A DNA stretch of 64,000 bases from Roseibium sp. HPY-6 (GCF_040530035.1 NZ_JBEWCD010000003.1:558001-622000), one strand, 5' to 3'; positions 26,845-36,240 are shown, numbered from the stretch's first letter. Notes: generated by a model not told the origin, from the letters alone. A program made the numbers and translations.

Positions 26845-27786
26845 GTGAACGTTGCCAGCAAAAAAATCGCGCTTGTCGGCGCACCCGTTGATGACGGAGC
26901 GGGCCAGAAGGGCTGTCTGATGGGACCCGATGCCTTTCGCACGGCAGGTCTTCTGGAGCAGCTGAAAGCGCTGGGCCACGATGTTTTGGACCATGGCAAT
27001 CTTCAACGGGCCGACGTCGGCGCGCTACAGGCGCCAAACCCCGTTTTGAAGAACTTCCGCTCTTACGCCGGGTGGACGCGCGCGCTTCACGCCAAATCCC
27101 ATGAACTCGGGCTGCAGTCCGTTGTTCCGATATACCTTGGCGGCGACCACGCGATGGCGGCGGGTACCGTCTCCGGTCACGCGCGCGCTGCAGCGGAACG
27201 CGGCCGCCCTCTTTTTGTTCTGTGGCTTGACGCGCACTCCGACTTCCATACGTTCGACAGCACCGACAGTGGCAATCTCCATGGCACGCCACTGGCCTTT
27301 GCCTGCGGCCTGCCTGGGTTCGACGGGTTGCTTGGCGAACCGCTGCAACACCCGCTTAGTCCGGAAAATGTCGAGATCCTTGGCGTCCGCTCCATCGATA
27401 CCGCAGAGCGCGAAATGCTGCTCAGCCAGGGCGTTGGTGTCAGCGACATGCGCCGGATCGACGAAGAGGGTATCGGATCGCTTCTAAATCCGTTTCTCGA
27501 CCGGGTGAAAGCCGAAAACGGCCTGCTGCACGTCAGCCTCGACGTCGATTTCCTTGACCCGGAAATCGCACCTGCGGTCGGAACCACCGTGCCGGGCGGG
27601 GCGACTTTCCGCGAAGCCCACCTGGTGATGGAAATGCTGCATGACAGCGGTCTGGTGACGTCGCTCGACCTTGTCGAACTGAATCCGTTTCTCGATGACC
27701 GCGGAAAAACCGCCCGCCTGATGGTCGACCTGACAGGCAGCCTGTTCGGGCGCCGCGTCTTCGACCGTCCGACTCGAAGCTTCTAG
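26845..27786 (+). CDS. arginase
   Basis: A 313-residue binuclear manganese enzyme hydrolysing arginine to ornithine and urea. The metal-binding motifs are intact: GGDHAMAAGT, DAHSDFHT and SLDVDFLDPEIAP, plus the C-terminal ELNPFLDDRGKTA. The GTG at 26845 (NVASKKIALVGAPVDDGAG) fits the family start. With ornithine cyclodeaminase downstream it converts arginine to proline. The common symbol is rocF or argI; orthology is not resolved here. Confidence 0.92.
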   Translation: MNVASKKIALVGAPVDDGAGQKGCLMGPDAFRTAGLLEQLKALGHDVLDHGNLQRADVGALQAPNPVLKNFRSYAGWTRALHAKSHELGLQSVVPIYLGGDHAMAAGTVSGHARAAAERGRPLFVLWLDAHSDFHTFDSTDSGNLHGTPLAFACGLPGFDGLLGEPLQHPLSPENVEILGVRSIDTAEREMLLSQGVGVSDMRRIDEEGIGSLLNPFLDRVKAENGLLHVSLDVDFLDPEIAPAVGTTVPGGATFREAHLVMEMLHDSGLVTSLDLVELNPFLDDRGKTARLMVDLTGSLFGRRVFDRPTRSF

Positions 27787-27823
27787 AGCATCCTGCGTTC
27801 AAGAGAATACCGAAGATGCTCTA
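27784..27823. repeat. hairpin between arginase and ornithine cyclodeaminase genes
   Basis: TAGAGCATC (27784-27792) pairs perfectly with GATGCTCTA (27815-27823) across a 22-base loop, followed by a partial second copy (GATGCTCAATCGG). It overlaps the arginase stop codon. It resembles dispersed AGAGCAT palindromes of rhizobia and lacks a U-tract, so it may modulate the operon rather than end it. Confidence 0.5.
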
Positions 27824-27898
27824 TCACTTTGGAATCGATCAACTTTTGGATGCTCAATCGGTTCCAGTTGAACATCCGTTGATCTGGAGGAAGAAAAA

Positions 27899-28984
27899 AT
27901 GACCGCCGCGAACCACAATCCAAAGCCGTCGGAATTGGCCTATGTGCCGTTCGTCAGTGTCGACAACATGATGCGCAATATCCGTGCGATCGGCGTGGAA
28001 AAGGCGCTTGTCGGCATTGCCGACTATATCGAACAGGACTTCCTGCGCTGGGAAAGCTTCGACAAGAAACCGCGCATTCCAGCGCACGCCCCGCAGGGCG
28101 TGATTGAACTCATGCCGACCAGCGACGGCGAGACCTTTGGCTTTAAATACGTCAACGGTCATCCGCAGAATTTTCGAGACGGCCTGCAGACCGTGACCGG
28201 ATTTGGCGTGCTCTCGGAACTTTCCACTGGCTATCCGGTTCTTTTCACCGAAATGACGATCCTGACAGCCCTGCGCACCGCCGCAACATCGGCTCTGGCA
28301 GCGAAATATCTTGCGCCGAAGGGATCGAAGACGATGGCAATCATCGGCAATGGTGCCCAATCCGATTTTCAGTGCCTGGCTTTCAAGGAAATGCTCGGAA
28401 TAACCGAGATCCGTGCGTTTGACATCGATCCGGAAGCCAGCATCCGGCTGGCACGGAACATGGCCAATTCCGGACTGAACGTGACCATCTGCAAGACGCC
28501 TGAAGATGCCATCGAAGGCGCGCAGGTCATCACGACGGTGACCGCCGACAAGAAATACGCAACGATCCTGACCGACAACATGGTCGGGTCTGGGGTCCAC
28601 ATCAATGCGATTGGTGGCGATTGTCCCGGCAAGACGGAACTGCACAAGGACATTCTTCTGCGCTCCGACATCTTTGTTGAACTCCCGGAGCAGACGCGCA
28701 TCGAAGGAGAGCTTCAGCAATTGCCGGAAAACCATCCGGTGACCGAGCTTTGGCAGGTTTATGCGGGCAAGGCGACCGGCCGGACGTCAGACAACCAGAT
28801 CACCCTGTTCGACAGTGTCGGTTTCGCTATCGAGGATTTCGCGGCGCTTCGCTACGTGCGCGATCTTCTGCCGAAGACCGGCCATTTCGAGAAGCTGGAC
28901 CTGCTGGCGGATCCGGACGATCCGCGCGATCTCTACGGGATGGTGCTGCGTTCTTCGGCTGCCGGCGACAATCAAGCGGCATGA
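27899..28984 (+). CDS. ornithine cyclodeaminase
   Basis: A 361-residue NAD-dependent enzyme of the OCD/mu-crystallin family that deaminates and cyclises ornithine to proline. The dinucleotide-binding motif MAIIGNGAQSDFQ is at about residue 140; VTADKKYATIL and INAIGGDCPGKTEL form the active-site side, with the catalytic Asp in the last motif. Length matches Agrobacterium OCD. It starts 112 bases after arginase behind AGGAAG, and a strong terminator follows. Confidence 0.93.
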   Translation: MTAANHNPKPSELAYVPFVSVDNMMRNIRAIGVEKALVGIADYIEQDFLRWESFDKKPRIPAHAPQGVIELMPTSDGETFGFKYVNGHPQNFRDGLQTVTGFGVLSELSTGYPVLFTEMTILTALRTAATSALAAKYLAPKGSKTMAIIGNGAQSDFQCLAFKEMLGITEIRAFDIDPEASIRLARNMANSGLNVTICKTPEDAIEGAQVITTVTADKKYATILTDNMVGSGVHINAIGGDCPGKTELHKDILLRSDIFVELPEQTRIEGELQQLPENHPVTELWQVYAGKATGRTSDNQITLFDSVGFAIEDFAALRYVRDLLPKTGHFEKLDLLADPDDPRDLYGMVLRSSAAGDNQAA

Positions 28985-29011
28985 CAAAATAAAGACCGCG
29001 TTTCCTGACTG

Positions 29012-29037
29012 GCCACCGCAATTGCGGTGGCTTTTTT
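29012..29037 (+). terminator. rho-independent terminator after the ornithine cyclodeaminase gene
   Basis: A perfect 8-base-pair GC-rich stem (GCCACCGC / GCGGTGGC) with an AATT loop followed by six T: textbook intrinsic terminator. Confidence 0.95.
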
Positions 29038-29161
29038 GTTTCGCAAAGCTTGTTTGCTGGAATGAGTAGTTTGGGCGACTTACCCCACTCCTAACCACTT
29101 CCCACAAGGGCTGCGACAATCCTGAGGCAACTTTTCTGCGAAACTAAGGGGTATCGCGAAA

Positions 29162-29195
29162 AGTCCTCCACCTAAAGCAGATAAGGTGGAGGACT
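29162..29195. other. perfect hairpin upstream of the 87-aa gene
   Basis: AGTCCTCCACCT pairs with AGGTGGAGGACT (12 base pairs) around a 10-base loop, 54 bases before the ATG at 29249. There is no T-tract. It may be part of a leader or of the end of a mobile unit. Confidence 0.55.
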
Positions 29196-29248
29196 GCTCC
29201 AAGTAGTGCGTATACCCAATGTTAACTCTGAAGTGTTGAGCTAGCACC

Positions 29249-29512
29249 ATGACACGCGATGAACTTGAAGGTGTTCGGACCTGGGTAAACCAGAAACTGT
29301 CCTCCGGCGATGAGCCGCCGTGGGCTTGGTATCAGTACATGAAGCTCCGAGAATCCCTCGATGCAATCATCGGGGGCATGGAGACTACCACGGAGAGTTC
29401 ACCGCAATCGGACGTGCATTCGGGAACGCATCTCCGACTAGTGGGTTCCAATGATCAGCGAGATAGCGTTCAACACCGTCCAACTGAAGAGTCTGTACTG
29501 ATGCCCATGTGA
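29249..29512 (+). CDS. small hypothetical protein (87 aa)
   Basis: An 87-residue protein. The N-terminal half is distinctive and looks conserved (TRDELEGVRTWVNQKL, then PPWAWYQYMKLRE and a LDAIIGGM helix); I recall similar small proteins in rhizobia but cannot name a family. The C-terminal part is polar and overlaps, on the opposite strand, the last 128 bases of the GIY-YIG gene. The ribosome site is weak. If only one strand is coding in the overlap, the N-terminal half is still likely real. Confidence 0.55.
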   Translation: MTRDELEGVRTWVNQKLSSGDEPPWAWYQYMKLRESLDAIIGGMETTTESSPQSDVHSGTHLRLVGSNDQRDSVQHRPTEESVLMPM

Positions 29513-29735
29513 CGCGCAAAGTCCCGTACTTCTGATAGTGCAGGATTGCGGGGTCATTGCGGTGTTCAGACAAGCGCTTTGCGATCTGTCCTTGACCGAC
29601 ACGCACCACACGCGATGGATTGCCGGGGTGCCATATGATGTACACCCCGGTAGTTTTGACGCTTTTGAGATTAAGATTGCAGAGATCGCACCAGTGTTTG
29701 TTATCTCCGCAAGTTCGCCATTTTAGCTGTAACAT
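29385..29735 (-). CDS. GIY-YIG-like nuclease domain protein
   Basis: A 116-residue protein with an N-terminal Cys/Trp-rich segment (WRTCGDNKHWCDLCNLNL) followed by a GIY-YIG-like core: GVYIIWHP, VVRVGQGQIAKRLSEHR (Gly-x-Gly, catalytic Arg) and VERYLADHWNPLVG with a Glu in the expected place, ending PIAVNSPW. The usual second Tyr is replaced (VRVGQG), as in some family branches, so activity is uncertain. It is a different branch from the GIY-YIG protein at 15.4 kb. Its 3' end overlaps a convergent small gene. Confidence 0.75.
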   Translation of the reverse strand: MLQLKWRTCGDNKHWCDLCNLNLKSVKTTGVYIIWHPGNPSRVVRVGQGQIAKRLSEHRNDPAILHYQKYGTLRVTWASVQTLQLDGVERYLADHWNPLVGDAFPNARPIAVNSPW

Positions 29736-29760
29736 TTTTCGATCAACTCTCTATATGAGC

Positions 29761-29837
29761 GTCAGAAGGCTTGACCGATAGCTTGTTCTTCGATTCAATA
29801 GAATCGCACTAGTTGCATCAGCCCCGCGCCTTCTGAC
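29761..29837. other. nested inverted repeat upstream of the GIY-YIG-like gene
   Basis: GTCAGAAGGC (29761-29770) pairs perfectly with GCCTTCTGAC (29828-29837); inside it lies a perfect CGATTC-AATA-GAATCG hairpin (29791-29806). It sits 26 bases upstream of the minus-strand start codon, so it would fold in the 5' leader or mark a DNA site. Confidence 0.5.
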
Positions 29838-30347
29838 CAGAATGCGGGTGCAAACTTTGAAGCCGTCGTTACCTTGGCCGGAGCGACGGTTTCTTCGTTT
29901 GATGCGACATTTTAGCTTTGATTGGGAGCTGAAGGTCAAGGGGCGAATACACGCACCAATACAACCGTTAACCATTTGGTAACAGTTGTTCAACGAAAAA
30001 CAATAAATAACAGAGACTTAAGCGGTCTCCTCCCAAGTATCGAATTACGGGTATGAGTGTCGTTTCTCACTAATTCACTGGTGCTGATCTTACATGATTC
30101 GTGAATAAAGGCGAGTTTTGCATCGCAAAACCGATTCGATTCTCAAAATTCTTGTAAACAGAAAGAAAAACACATATGCGCATACCTTTATATCAAAATA
30201 TGCGTAAACTCACAAAACCGCATGATTGGACAAAAATACTATTCCACCAAAAAATGTGAGAAGAGCCGGGCTTTTCGGGAGAAAGAGGTACTTCCGCTCA
30301 ACGTCACTTTCAAAAGGCTCTCCACCTTACGGCGATTGATACGCAAT

Positions 30348-30379
30348 CCCCCCCTTGTGGGGAGGGGTTAAGGGTGGGG
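30348..30379. repeat. C/G-rich dispersed repeat candidate
   Basis: A C-tract, TTGT, then GGGGAGGGG and GGGTGGGG. The core CCCC-TTGT-GGGG can fold. The sequence type is common between genes in alphaproteobacteria. It lies just downstream of pyrF and may end its transcript. Confidence 0.4.
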
Positions 30380-30399
30380 TCATGAACGTCACGTCTTGA

Positions 30400-31140
30400 T
30401 CAAGCTGCAGGTCGGTGCAGCGCCGCCGTTATTTCCTCGACAACCGCATCTGCCGCCGCACCCGGATCTTCGGCCTTGCTGATCGGCCGCCCGACGACCA
30501 GATAATCGCTGCCGGCCTGGATGGCGTCTGCCGGGGTCATGACCCGGCGCTGATCGTTGGCTGAGCTCCCTGCCGGGCGAATTCCGGGTGTGACGATGAC
30601 AAGGTCTCCGCCCAGGATCGGCCTCAGCTTTTCCGCTTCCGTCGCCGCGCAGACTATACCGCCCATTCCGGCCTCGCGCGCATCGCGGGCACGCGCTTCG
30701 ACCAGATCGGCAACCGGCCCGCGGTACCCTGCAGCCACCAGATCGTCCTCGTCCATGGAGGTTAGCACCGTGACGCCAAGCAGGCAGAGATCCGGATTGC
30801 CCTCTGCCATCAGGCCACGGACGGCGGCGCGCATGGTCTTCGGATAGGCGTGCAGCGTCATGAAAGTCATGCCCATCTTGGCGATGTTTTGCACGGCCTT
30901 GGTAATGGTGTTGTCGATGTCGTGAAGTTTGACGTCGAGAAAGATCTTCTTGCCACTCGCCGCCAGATCGCGCGCAAACTCAAGCCCGCCGGCAAACTGC
31001 AGTTCCATGCCGATCTTGTAGACACCGACCTTTCCCTCGGTCCGGCTGACAAGGTTTTCCGCTTCCTTGAGGGTCGGGACATCGACAGGAAGCATCAAAC
31101 GGTCAAGCGCGGTCTTAGGGGCGAACGGGCTGGTCGGCAT
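30400..31140 (-). CDS. pyrF: orotidine-5'-phosphate decarboxylase
   Basis: A 246-residue TIM barrel making UMP, the last de novo pyrimidine step. The catalytic Asp-x-Lys-x2-Asp array is in [14 protein letters not shown]; the phosphate-binding end reads [10 protein letters not shown] and DYLVVGRPI. The ATG at 31140 follows AAAGGAG by nine bases; an upstream in-frame extension has no ribosome site. It is on the minus strand downstream of an SDR gene with a 69-base gap. Confidence 0.95.
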   Translation of the reverse strand: MPTSPFAPKTALDRLMLPVDVPTLKEAENLVSRTEGKVGVYKIGMELQFAGGLEFARDLAASGKKIFLDVKLHDIDNTITKAVQNIAKMGMTFMTLHAYPKTMRAAVRGLMAEGNPDLCLLGVTVLTSMDEDDLVAAGYRGPVADLVEARARDAREAGMGGIVCAATEAEKLRPILGGDLVIVTPGIRPAGSSANDQRRVMTPADAIQAGSDYLVVGRPISKAEDPGAAADAVVEEITAALHRPAA

Positions 31141-31209
31141 GGAGCGGGCTCCTTTCAGGATATGGGGAAAGCGCCCCGTCCATACCACTCCGGTTGTCGG
31201 AACACCAGA

Positions 31210-32058
31210 CTACGTCTTTCCGGTTTTCTCAAATTCCGCAAAGGCCTCTTTGTAGTCGGGATGCCAGCGGGAGAGAGGTGGCCGGTTTTCGATGATGTCT
31301 CCAACAGCCCATTCGGCGCGGCGCTTGTCGCGTGTGCTGTCGACGTCGTTGTCGGGGCAAAGGATGTAGAAGTCGCCTGCCGTCATGTGCTCGATGAAAT
31401 GGTCAACGGTCTGCTCGCTGGTCCACGCCGCTGCCGGTTTTTCCGGCAGGAAAGACGAAATCATGCCGGTATAGGTAAAGCCGGGCACAAACAGGTGAAC
31501 GGAAATCGGCGCGCCTGCCTCCCGCAATTCATGCGCAAGCTGCTCGCTCAGCACTTTCACGGCCGCCTTGGTTGCGTTGTAGCCGGGATTGCCGGGTGGG
31601 GTCGTGATCCCCTGCTTGGATCCGGTATTGATGATGACCGACGGGCGTCCCGCCTCGATCATGCGCGGCGTAAATGCTTGAACGCCCCTGAGCACGCCGT
31701 AAAAATTGACGTCCATCATGCGTGTCCAGGCGTCATAGTTTTCCCAGCACTTCGATGACATCCCGATGCCGGCATTGTTCATGAGAACAGCAACAGGCCC
31801 GGTCTGGAATGCGCTATCCGCCAGCTGTTCAACCTGATCCATATCAGTGACATCGGTTGGCACGGCGATCACGGTGGCGCCAGGTTTCGCGGCTTTGCGA
31901 ACCACTTCCGTTGCCGCGTCCAGCGTCTCTCCCGGCAGATCCGCCAGGATGATCCCGAGCCCTGCTTCAGCGAAGCGGGTTGCGGCAGCAAGACCGACAC
32001 CACTTGCCGCGCCGGTCACGACCGCAAGACCACCTTCTGCAATAGCTTCCTTGAACAT
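31210..32058 (-). CDS. short-chain dehydrogenase/reductase
   Basis: A 282-residue classical SDR: the cofactor motif VVTGAASGVGLAAA near the N-terminus, the NNAGIG motif, the catalytic Ser in INTGSKQG and the Tyr-x3-Lys in GYNATKAA. An insertion-rich C-terminal half (HLFVPGFTYTGMIS, FYILCPDND) suggests a specific substrate pocket. A good AGGAGG lies eight bases before the ATG. The substrate is not known. It is divergent from hisB. Confidence 0.88.
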   Translation of the reverse strand: MFKEAIAEGGLAVVTGAASGVGLAAATRFAEAGLGIILADLPGETLDAATEVVRKAAKPGATVIAVPTDVTDMDQVEQLADSAFQTGPVAVLMNNAGIGMSSKCWENYDAWTRMMDVNFYGVLRGVQAFTPRMIEAGRPSVIINTGSKQGITTPPGNPGYNATKAAVKVLSEQLAHELREAGAPISVHLFVPGFTYTGMISSFLPEKPAAAWTSEQTVDHFIEHMTAGDFYILCPDNDVDSTRDKRRAEWAVGDIIENRPPLSRWHPDYKEAFAEFEKTGKT

Positions 32059-32240
32059 GAAATCGGCCTCCTGGAGCCACTATTCGAAGTCTGATTGTTA
32101 CGTTGGACGCAAGGGTCGGTGAAATCGATGCACTTGTCGAGCGGTCTTGCGAGGCCTGCAGCATACGTTGCTATTTCATTAGTCGGTTCAGGCTGCTACA
32201 ACACCGCCGGTTCCGCACTTAAAAGCAAGGACAGCAACTG

Positions 32241-32834
32241 ATGCGCACAGCGAGTGTATCGCGCGACACCAAGGAAACCCGCATCTCCGTTGACATCAAT
32301 CTCGACGGGACGGGCAGCTACGACGTTCAAACAGGTGTCGGTTTTTTCGATCACATGCTGGAACAACTGTCGCGCCATTCGCTGATCGACATGAAGGTGC
32401 GTGCCGAAGGCGACACCCATATCGACTTTCACCATACCGTCGAAGACACAGGAATTGCGCTCGGCCAGGCGATTTCAAATGCGCTGGGCGACATGGCCGG
32501 CATCACCCGCTATGCCGACACGCATCTCGCCATGGATGAAGCATTGACGCGGTGTGCACTGGACGTTTCGGGGCGCCCGTTTCTCGTCTGGGACGTGACG
32601 TTCGATCGTGACAAGGTCGGAGACTTCGATACCGAGCTTTTTGAAGAGTTTTTCCGCGCATTTGCCATGAATGCCGGCATCACTCTTCATATTGCCAATC
32701 TTTACGGGTCTAACTGCCATCATATCGCGGAAACGTGCTTCAAGGCCGTTGCCCGCACCATGCGCAAGGCCATCGAAATCGATCCGCGCCAGGCGGACCG
32801 TGTTCCCACGACCAAGGGCCAGCTGGGCGGCTAG
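32241..32834 (+). CDS. hisB: imidazoleglycerol-phosphate dehydratase
   Basis: A 197-residue monofunctional HisB (no phosphatase domain), which dehydrates imidazole glycerol phosphate. The duplicated manganese-binding motifs [24 protein letters not shown], and later [10 protein letters not shown] are visible. It opens the operon hisB-DUF2628-hisH-DUF1330-hisA-hisF-hisE-coaA; hisG, hisD, hisC and hisI are not in the window. Confidence 0.96.
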   Translation: MRTASVSRDTKETRISVDINLDGTGSYDVQTGVGFFDHMLEQLSRHSLIDMKVRAEGDTHIDFHHTVEDTGIALGQAISNALGDMAGITRYADTHLAMDEALTRCALDVSGRPFLVWDVTFDRDKVGDFDTELFEEFFRAFAMNAGITLHIANLYGSNCHHIAETCFKAVARTMRKAIEIDPRQADRVPTTKGQLGG

Positions 32835-32849
32835 GAAACGGATTGGCGT

Positions 32850-33353
32850 ATGAGTACTTACGTTGTCATGGCCCCGCCCGAATTTGACGATCTGGCAGGG
32901 GACCCAAGCGAAAGCGACCGGCTTCTGTTCATACCGGACAGGTTTTCGGTGCTGGCTTTTGTCTTCTCGTTCATCTGGCTGCTGGTGCATCGCATGTGGC
33001 TGGTTTTGCTCGGCTATCTGGCGCTCACGCTGGCGATTGAGCTTCTCGCAAGCGCATTGAGTTCACAGGCCACAGGTATCGCCGCGCTTGTGGTATCGCT
33101 TTTGTTCGGGTTCGAGGCACAGGCGCTGCGCCGCTGGTCGCTCGAGCGTAAGGGCTGGCGCGTCATTGGGATCGTCGACGGCGAAAATCCCGCTGAAGCG
33201 GAACTTCGATTTTTGAACAAGGAAGCCGGGTTGTTGGCTCCAGCTGAGCCGGAACAGGTTCATCCGCCGGCGCCTGTTCGAAACCCTATCGTGCCGCGGA
33301 TAGGCAGCGAACAGGTGGTTGGCCTGACCCTTGGGCCGGAGACGCGTCAATGA
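32850..33353 (+). CDS. DUF2628 membrane protein
   Basis: A 167-residue protein with two hydrophobic segments at about residues 33-58 and 60-88 and the DUF2628 features ([24 protein letters not shown] and a following [11 protein letters not shown] amphipathic region). The function is unknown. It sits 15 bases after hisB and its stop overlaps the hisH start as ATGA, so it is translated with the histidine genes. This placement is common in rhizobia. Confidence 0.88.
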   Translation: MSTYVVMAPPEFDDLAGDPSESDRLLFIPDRFSVLAFVFSFIWLLVHRMWLVLLGYLALTLAIELLASALSSQATGIAALVVSLLFGFEAQALRRWSLERKGWRVIGIVDGENPAEAELRFLNKEAGLLAPAEPEQVHPPAPVRNPIVPRIGSEQVVGLTLGPETRQ

Positions 33354-34003
33354 CAATTGCAATTATCGACTACGGGTCGGGCAATCTGCGCTCGGCCGAA
33401 AAGGCCTTCGAGCGCGCGGCCCGCGCCCATGCCCATGTGCCGGATGTGATTGTTACCGCAGACCCGGATCGCGTGCTGAAGGCCGACCGGATCGTCTTGC
33501 CGGGCGTTGGTGCCTTCGCCGATTGCAAGCGCGGCCTGTGGGCTGTCGACGGCATGCCGGACGCCCTTCATGAAACCGTTCGTGTTCAGGGCAAGCCTTT
33601 TTTCGGCATTTGCGTCGGGATGCAGCTGATGGCAACCCGCGGCCTGGAATTCGAGACCGTCGAGGGCCTAGGCTGGATCGAAGGCGATGTTTCGGAAATG
33701 AAACCGTCGGACCCGTCTTTGAAGATCCCGCATATGGGCTGGAACACGATCGACGTTCGCTCTGAAAGCCATCCGGTTTTCAAGGGTCTGGCAACAGGCC
33801 CGGACGGATTGCACGCCTATTTCGTACATTCCTACCACTTTGCCTGCACCCATGAGGCGGATCGTCTCGCGAGCTTCGGTTATGCGGGGACCTTCACGGC
33901 CATGGTTGCCAGGGACAACATGATCGGTACGCAATTCCACCCGGAAAAGAGCCAGCGGCTGGGTCTCGACCTGATCGGCAATTTTCTGGACTGGAAACCC
34001 TGA
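33350..34003 (+). CDS. hisH: imidazole glycerol phosphate synthase glutaminase subunit
   Basis: A 217-residue class I glutamine amidotransferase. The nucleophile Cys lies in [10 protein letters not shown], the His/Glu pair in [12 protein letters not shown]. The N-terminus [13 protein letters not shown] and the oxyanion VLPGVGAF are typical. It supplies ammonia to HisF. The start overlaps the DUF2628 stop by four bases. Confidence 0.95.
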   Translation: MTIAIIDYGSGNLRSAEKAFERAARAHAHVPDVIVTADPDRVLKADRIVLPGVGAFADCKRGLWAVDGMPDALHETVRVQGKPFFGICVGMQLMATRGLEFETVEGLGWIEGDVSEMKPSDPSLKIPHMGWNTIDVRSESHPVFKGLATGPDGLHAYFVHSYHFACTHEADRLASFGYAGTFTAMVARDNMIGTQFHPEKSQRLGLDLIGNFLDWKP

Positions 34004-34079
34004 AGAAACAGGACGCGTGCGTGACATCAGGTAAAGCGGCGATAGTCACGGGAACCTGAAATCAAACGGGAGAGAACGA

Positions 34080-34367
34080 GTGAGCAAGGGATACTGGATT
34101 GCGCGGGTGGATGTGCACGACCCGGAAAACTATCCGCAATATGTGGAAACGGCCAAGCCGGCGTTTGAGCGGTTCGGCGCCAATTTCCTCGCACGCGGCG
34201 GTAAGACCGATGCCATCGAGGGTCCGGGACGGGCACGGAATGTCGTGATTGAATTTCCCAGCTTCCAACATGCGGTCGATTGCTATAACTCGCCCGAATA
34301 CCAGCAGGCGGTGAAAATCCGCCAGAAAGTTGCCGATGGCGAAATCGTCATCGTGGAAGGACTGTAA
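34080..34367 (+). CDS. DUF1330 protein
   Basis: A 95-residue dimeric alpha/beta-barrel (ferredoxin-like) protein of the DUF1330 family: [16 protein letters not shown], a central [21 protein letters not shown] strand pair and [13 protein letters not shown], all signature regions. The start is GTG after GGGAGAG. The function is unknown. It lies between hisH (76-base gap) and hisA (5-base gap), so it is likely co-expressed with histidine synthesis. Confidence 0.9.
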   Translation: MSKGYWIARVDVHDPENYPQYVETAKPAFERFGANFLARGGKTDAIEGPGRARNVVIEFPSFQHAVDCYNSPEYQQAVKIRQKVADGEIVIVEGL

Positions 34368-34372
34368 CGAGA

Positions 34373-35116
34373 ATGATCCTCTTTCCCGCCATCGACCTGA
34401 AGGATGGCCAGTGCGTGCGCTTGAAGCTTGGCGATATGGACCAGGCAACTGTCTTTAACGACAACCCCGGGGCACAGGCAAAAGCCTTTGAAGCCCAAGG
34501 TTTTGAGTGGCTACACGTAGTTGACCTCAATGGGGCCTTCGCCGGCGAGAGCGTGAACGGCGCGGCCGTTGACGCCATCCTGGCATCGACGAAAAACCCG
34601 GTTCAGCTGGGCGGCGGGATCAGGACGCTCGATCATATCGAAACCTGGCTTTCAAGAGGTATTGCACGGGTCATTCTCGGGACGGTCGCCGTGCGCGACC
34701 CGGATCTCGTAAACGAAGCCTGCCGCAAGTTTCCGGGTAAGGTCGCTGTCGGGATCGACGCCAAAGGCGGCCATGTGGCTGTTGAAGGATGGGCGGAAAC
34801 CTCGGAACTGACCGCAGTGGATCTGGCAAAACGGTTCCAGGATGCCGGTGTTTCGGCGATCATCTACACCGATATCGACCGGGACGGGATCCTGAAGGGG
34901 CTGAACATACCGTCGACCCTGGAGCTGGCGCAGTCCGTTTCCATTCCCGTGATCGCCTCGGGCGGCCTCGCTTCGATTGATGACATTCACCGGCTTCTGA
35001 AGCCTGATTGCGCCATTCTGGAAGGCGCGATCTCCGGCCGCGCGCTTTATGACGGGCGCTTGGATCCGAAAGAAGCGATGGACCTGATCCTGAGCGCCAG
35101 GAAAAAAGCATCATGA
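34373..35116 (+). CDS. hisA: phosphoribosylformimino-5-aminoimidazole carboxamide ribotide isomerase
   Basis: A 247-residue half-barrel-duplicated TIM barrel. The catalytic Asp pair lies in [13 protein letters not shown] and [10 protein letters not shown]; phosphate-binding GGGIRT and ASGGLAS are conserved. The product feeds HisHF. The start is 5 bases after DUF1330 and the stop overlaps hisF as ATGA. Confidence 0.96.
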   Translation: MILFPAIDLKDGQCVRLKLGDMDQATVFNDNPGAQAKAFEAQGFEWLHVVDLNGAFAGESVNGAAVDAILASTKNPVQLGGGIRTLDHIETWLSRGIARVILGTVAVRDPDLVNEACRKFPGKVAVGIDAKGGHVAVEGWAETSELTAVDLAKRFQDAGVSAIIYTDIDRDGILKGLNIPSTLELAQSVSIPVIASGGLASIDDIHRLLKPDCAILEGAISGRALYDGRLDPKEAMDLILSARKKAS

Positions 35117-35892
35117 CCCTGAAAGCCCGTGTCATTCCCTGCCTCGATGTGAAGGACGGCCGTGTCGTCAAAGGCGTCAATTTTGTGGATCTGGTCGATG
35201 CAGGCGATCCTGTGGAAGCTGCGAAGGCATATGATGCCGCCGGTGCCGATGAACTCTGTTTTCTCGATATCACGGCCAGCCATGAAGGCCGGGACACGAT
35301 CTACGATGTCGTTCGGCGCACGGCGGAAGCCTGCTTCATGCCGGTAACGGTCGGTGGCGGTGTCAGGACGGTGGAAGACATCCGCAAACTTCTGATCGCG
35401 GGGGCCGACAAGGTGTCGATCAACACGGCAGCGGTCAAAAACCCGGACTTTGTCCGCGAGGCGGCGGAAAAATTCGGTGCCCAGTGCATCGTGGTTTCCA
35501 TTGATGCCAAGCAGGTTAACACTCCGGGCGACCCTGAAAAGTTCGAAATCTTCACCCATGGCGGGCGTAATCCGACCGGTATTGATGCCATTGAGTTTGC
35601 AAAAAAAGTGGTCGAGCTCGGTGCCGGTGAGCTCCTGGTGACGTCCATGGATCGGGACGGTACAAAGTCGGGCTATAACATCGCGCTCACGCGGGCGATT
35701 GCCGATGCCGTGCCCGTGCCGGTGATCGCGTCCGGAGGCGTCGGAACACTTGATCATATGGTCGAGGGCGTGCGGGACGGCCATGCGACTGCGGTCCTAG
35801 CGGCGTCGATCTTCCATTTCGGCGAGTACACGATCCAGGAAACCAAAAGATACATGGACGACGCGGGCGTTCCCATGCGTCTCGATGCCTGA
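35113..35892 (+). CDS. hisF: imidazole glycerol phosphate synthase cyclase subunit
   Basis: A 259-residue TIM barrel homologous to HisA. Catalytic Asp residues are in [14 protein letters not shown] and [18 protein letters not shown] and ASGGVGT bind the substrate phosphates. It forms the ammonia-channelling complex with HisH. Confidence 0.96.
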   Translation: MTLKARVIPCLDVKDGRVVKGVNFVDLVDAGDPVEAAKAYDAAGADELCFLDITASHEGRDTIYDVVRRTAEACFMPVTVGGGVRTVEDIRKLLIAGADKVSINTAAVKNPDFVREAAEKFGAQCIVVSIDAKQVNTPGDPEKFEIFTHGGRNPTGIDAIEFAKKVVELGAGELLVTSMDRDGTKSGYNIALTRAIADAVPVPVIASGGVGTLDHMVEGVRDGHATAVLAASIFHFGEYTIQETKRYMDDAGVPMRLDA

Positions 35893-35916
35893 AATTGCGA
35901 AAAGAGCTCTAGCCAA

Positions 35917-36240
35917 ATGACCAAGTTCACACTCGAAGCTCTGGATGCCATAGTTGCTGCACGCGCGAAGAGCGACGATGAAAAGTCCTACACACGCAAA
36001 CTTGTAAATAAGGGCGTAGCCAAATGCGCCCAGAAACTGGGGGAAGAGGCGGTCGAGGCGGCGATTGCGGCTGTGAGGGAAGACCGGGAAGAATTGACGG
36101 CGGAAGCCGCCGATGTGCTTTATCATTTGTTGGTGGTTCTGAATGTATCCAATGTTCCCTTGGCGGACGTCATGGCGGAGTTGGGCAAACGGACAGGACA
36201 GACCGGACTTGAGGAAAAGGCCTCTCGGCCTCAGGAGTGA
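35917..36240 (+). CDS. hisE: phosphoribosyl-ATP pyrophosphatase
   Basis: A 107-residue all-helical MazG-fold enzyme for the second histidine step. The metal-binding [10 protein letters not shown] and [13 protein letters not shown] helices are intact. It is a stand-alone HisE without fused HisI, as in other alphaproteobacteria. coaA follows after 39 bases. Confidence 0.95.
   Translation: MTKFTLEALDAIVAARAKSDDEKSYTRKLVNKGVAKCAQKLGEEAVEAAIAAVREDREELTAEAADVLYHLLVVLNVSNVPLADVMAELGKRTGQTGLEEKASRPQE

Larger units (their letters stand above)
29736..30399. other. AT-rich intergenic region with several inverted repeats
   Basis: About 660 bases between the GIY-YIG gene and pyrF, clearly richer in A and T than the rest of the window. 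I see no supported gene. Structures: a 10-bp inverted repeat at 29761-29837 with a nested hairpin, a hairpin at 29863-29889, GTTTTGC-ATC-GCAAAAC at 30115-30131, a TATGCGCATA palindrome near 30176, and a C/G-rich repeat at 30348-30379. It may be decayed foreign DNA. Confidence 0.7.

Noticed and set aside
29751..29993. 80-aa minus-strand frame in the AT-rich region
   Set aside because: It crosses the inverted repeats, has no good ribosome site and no recognisable composition of a real protein.
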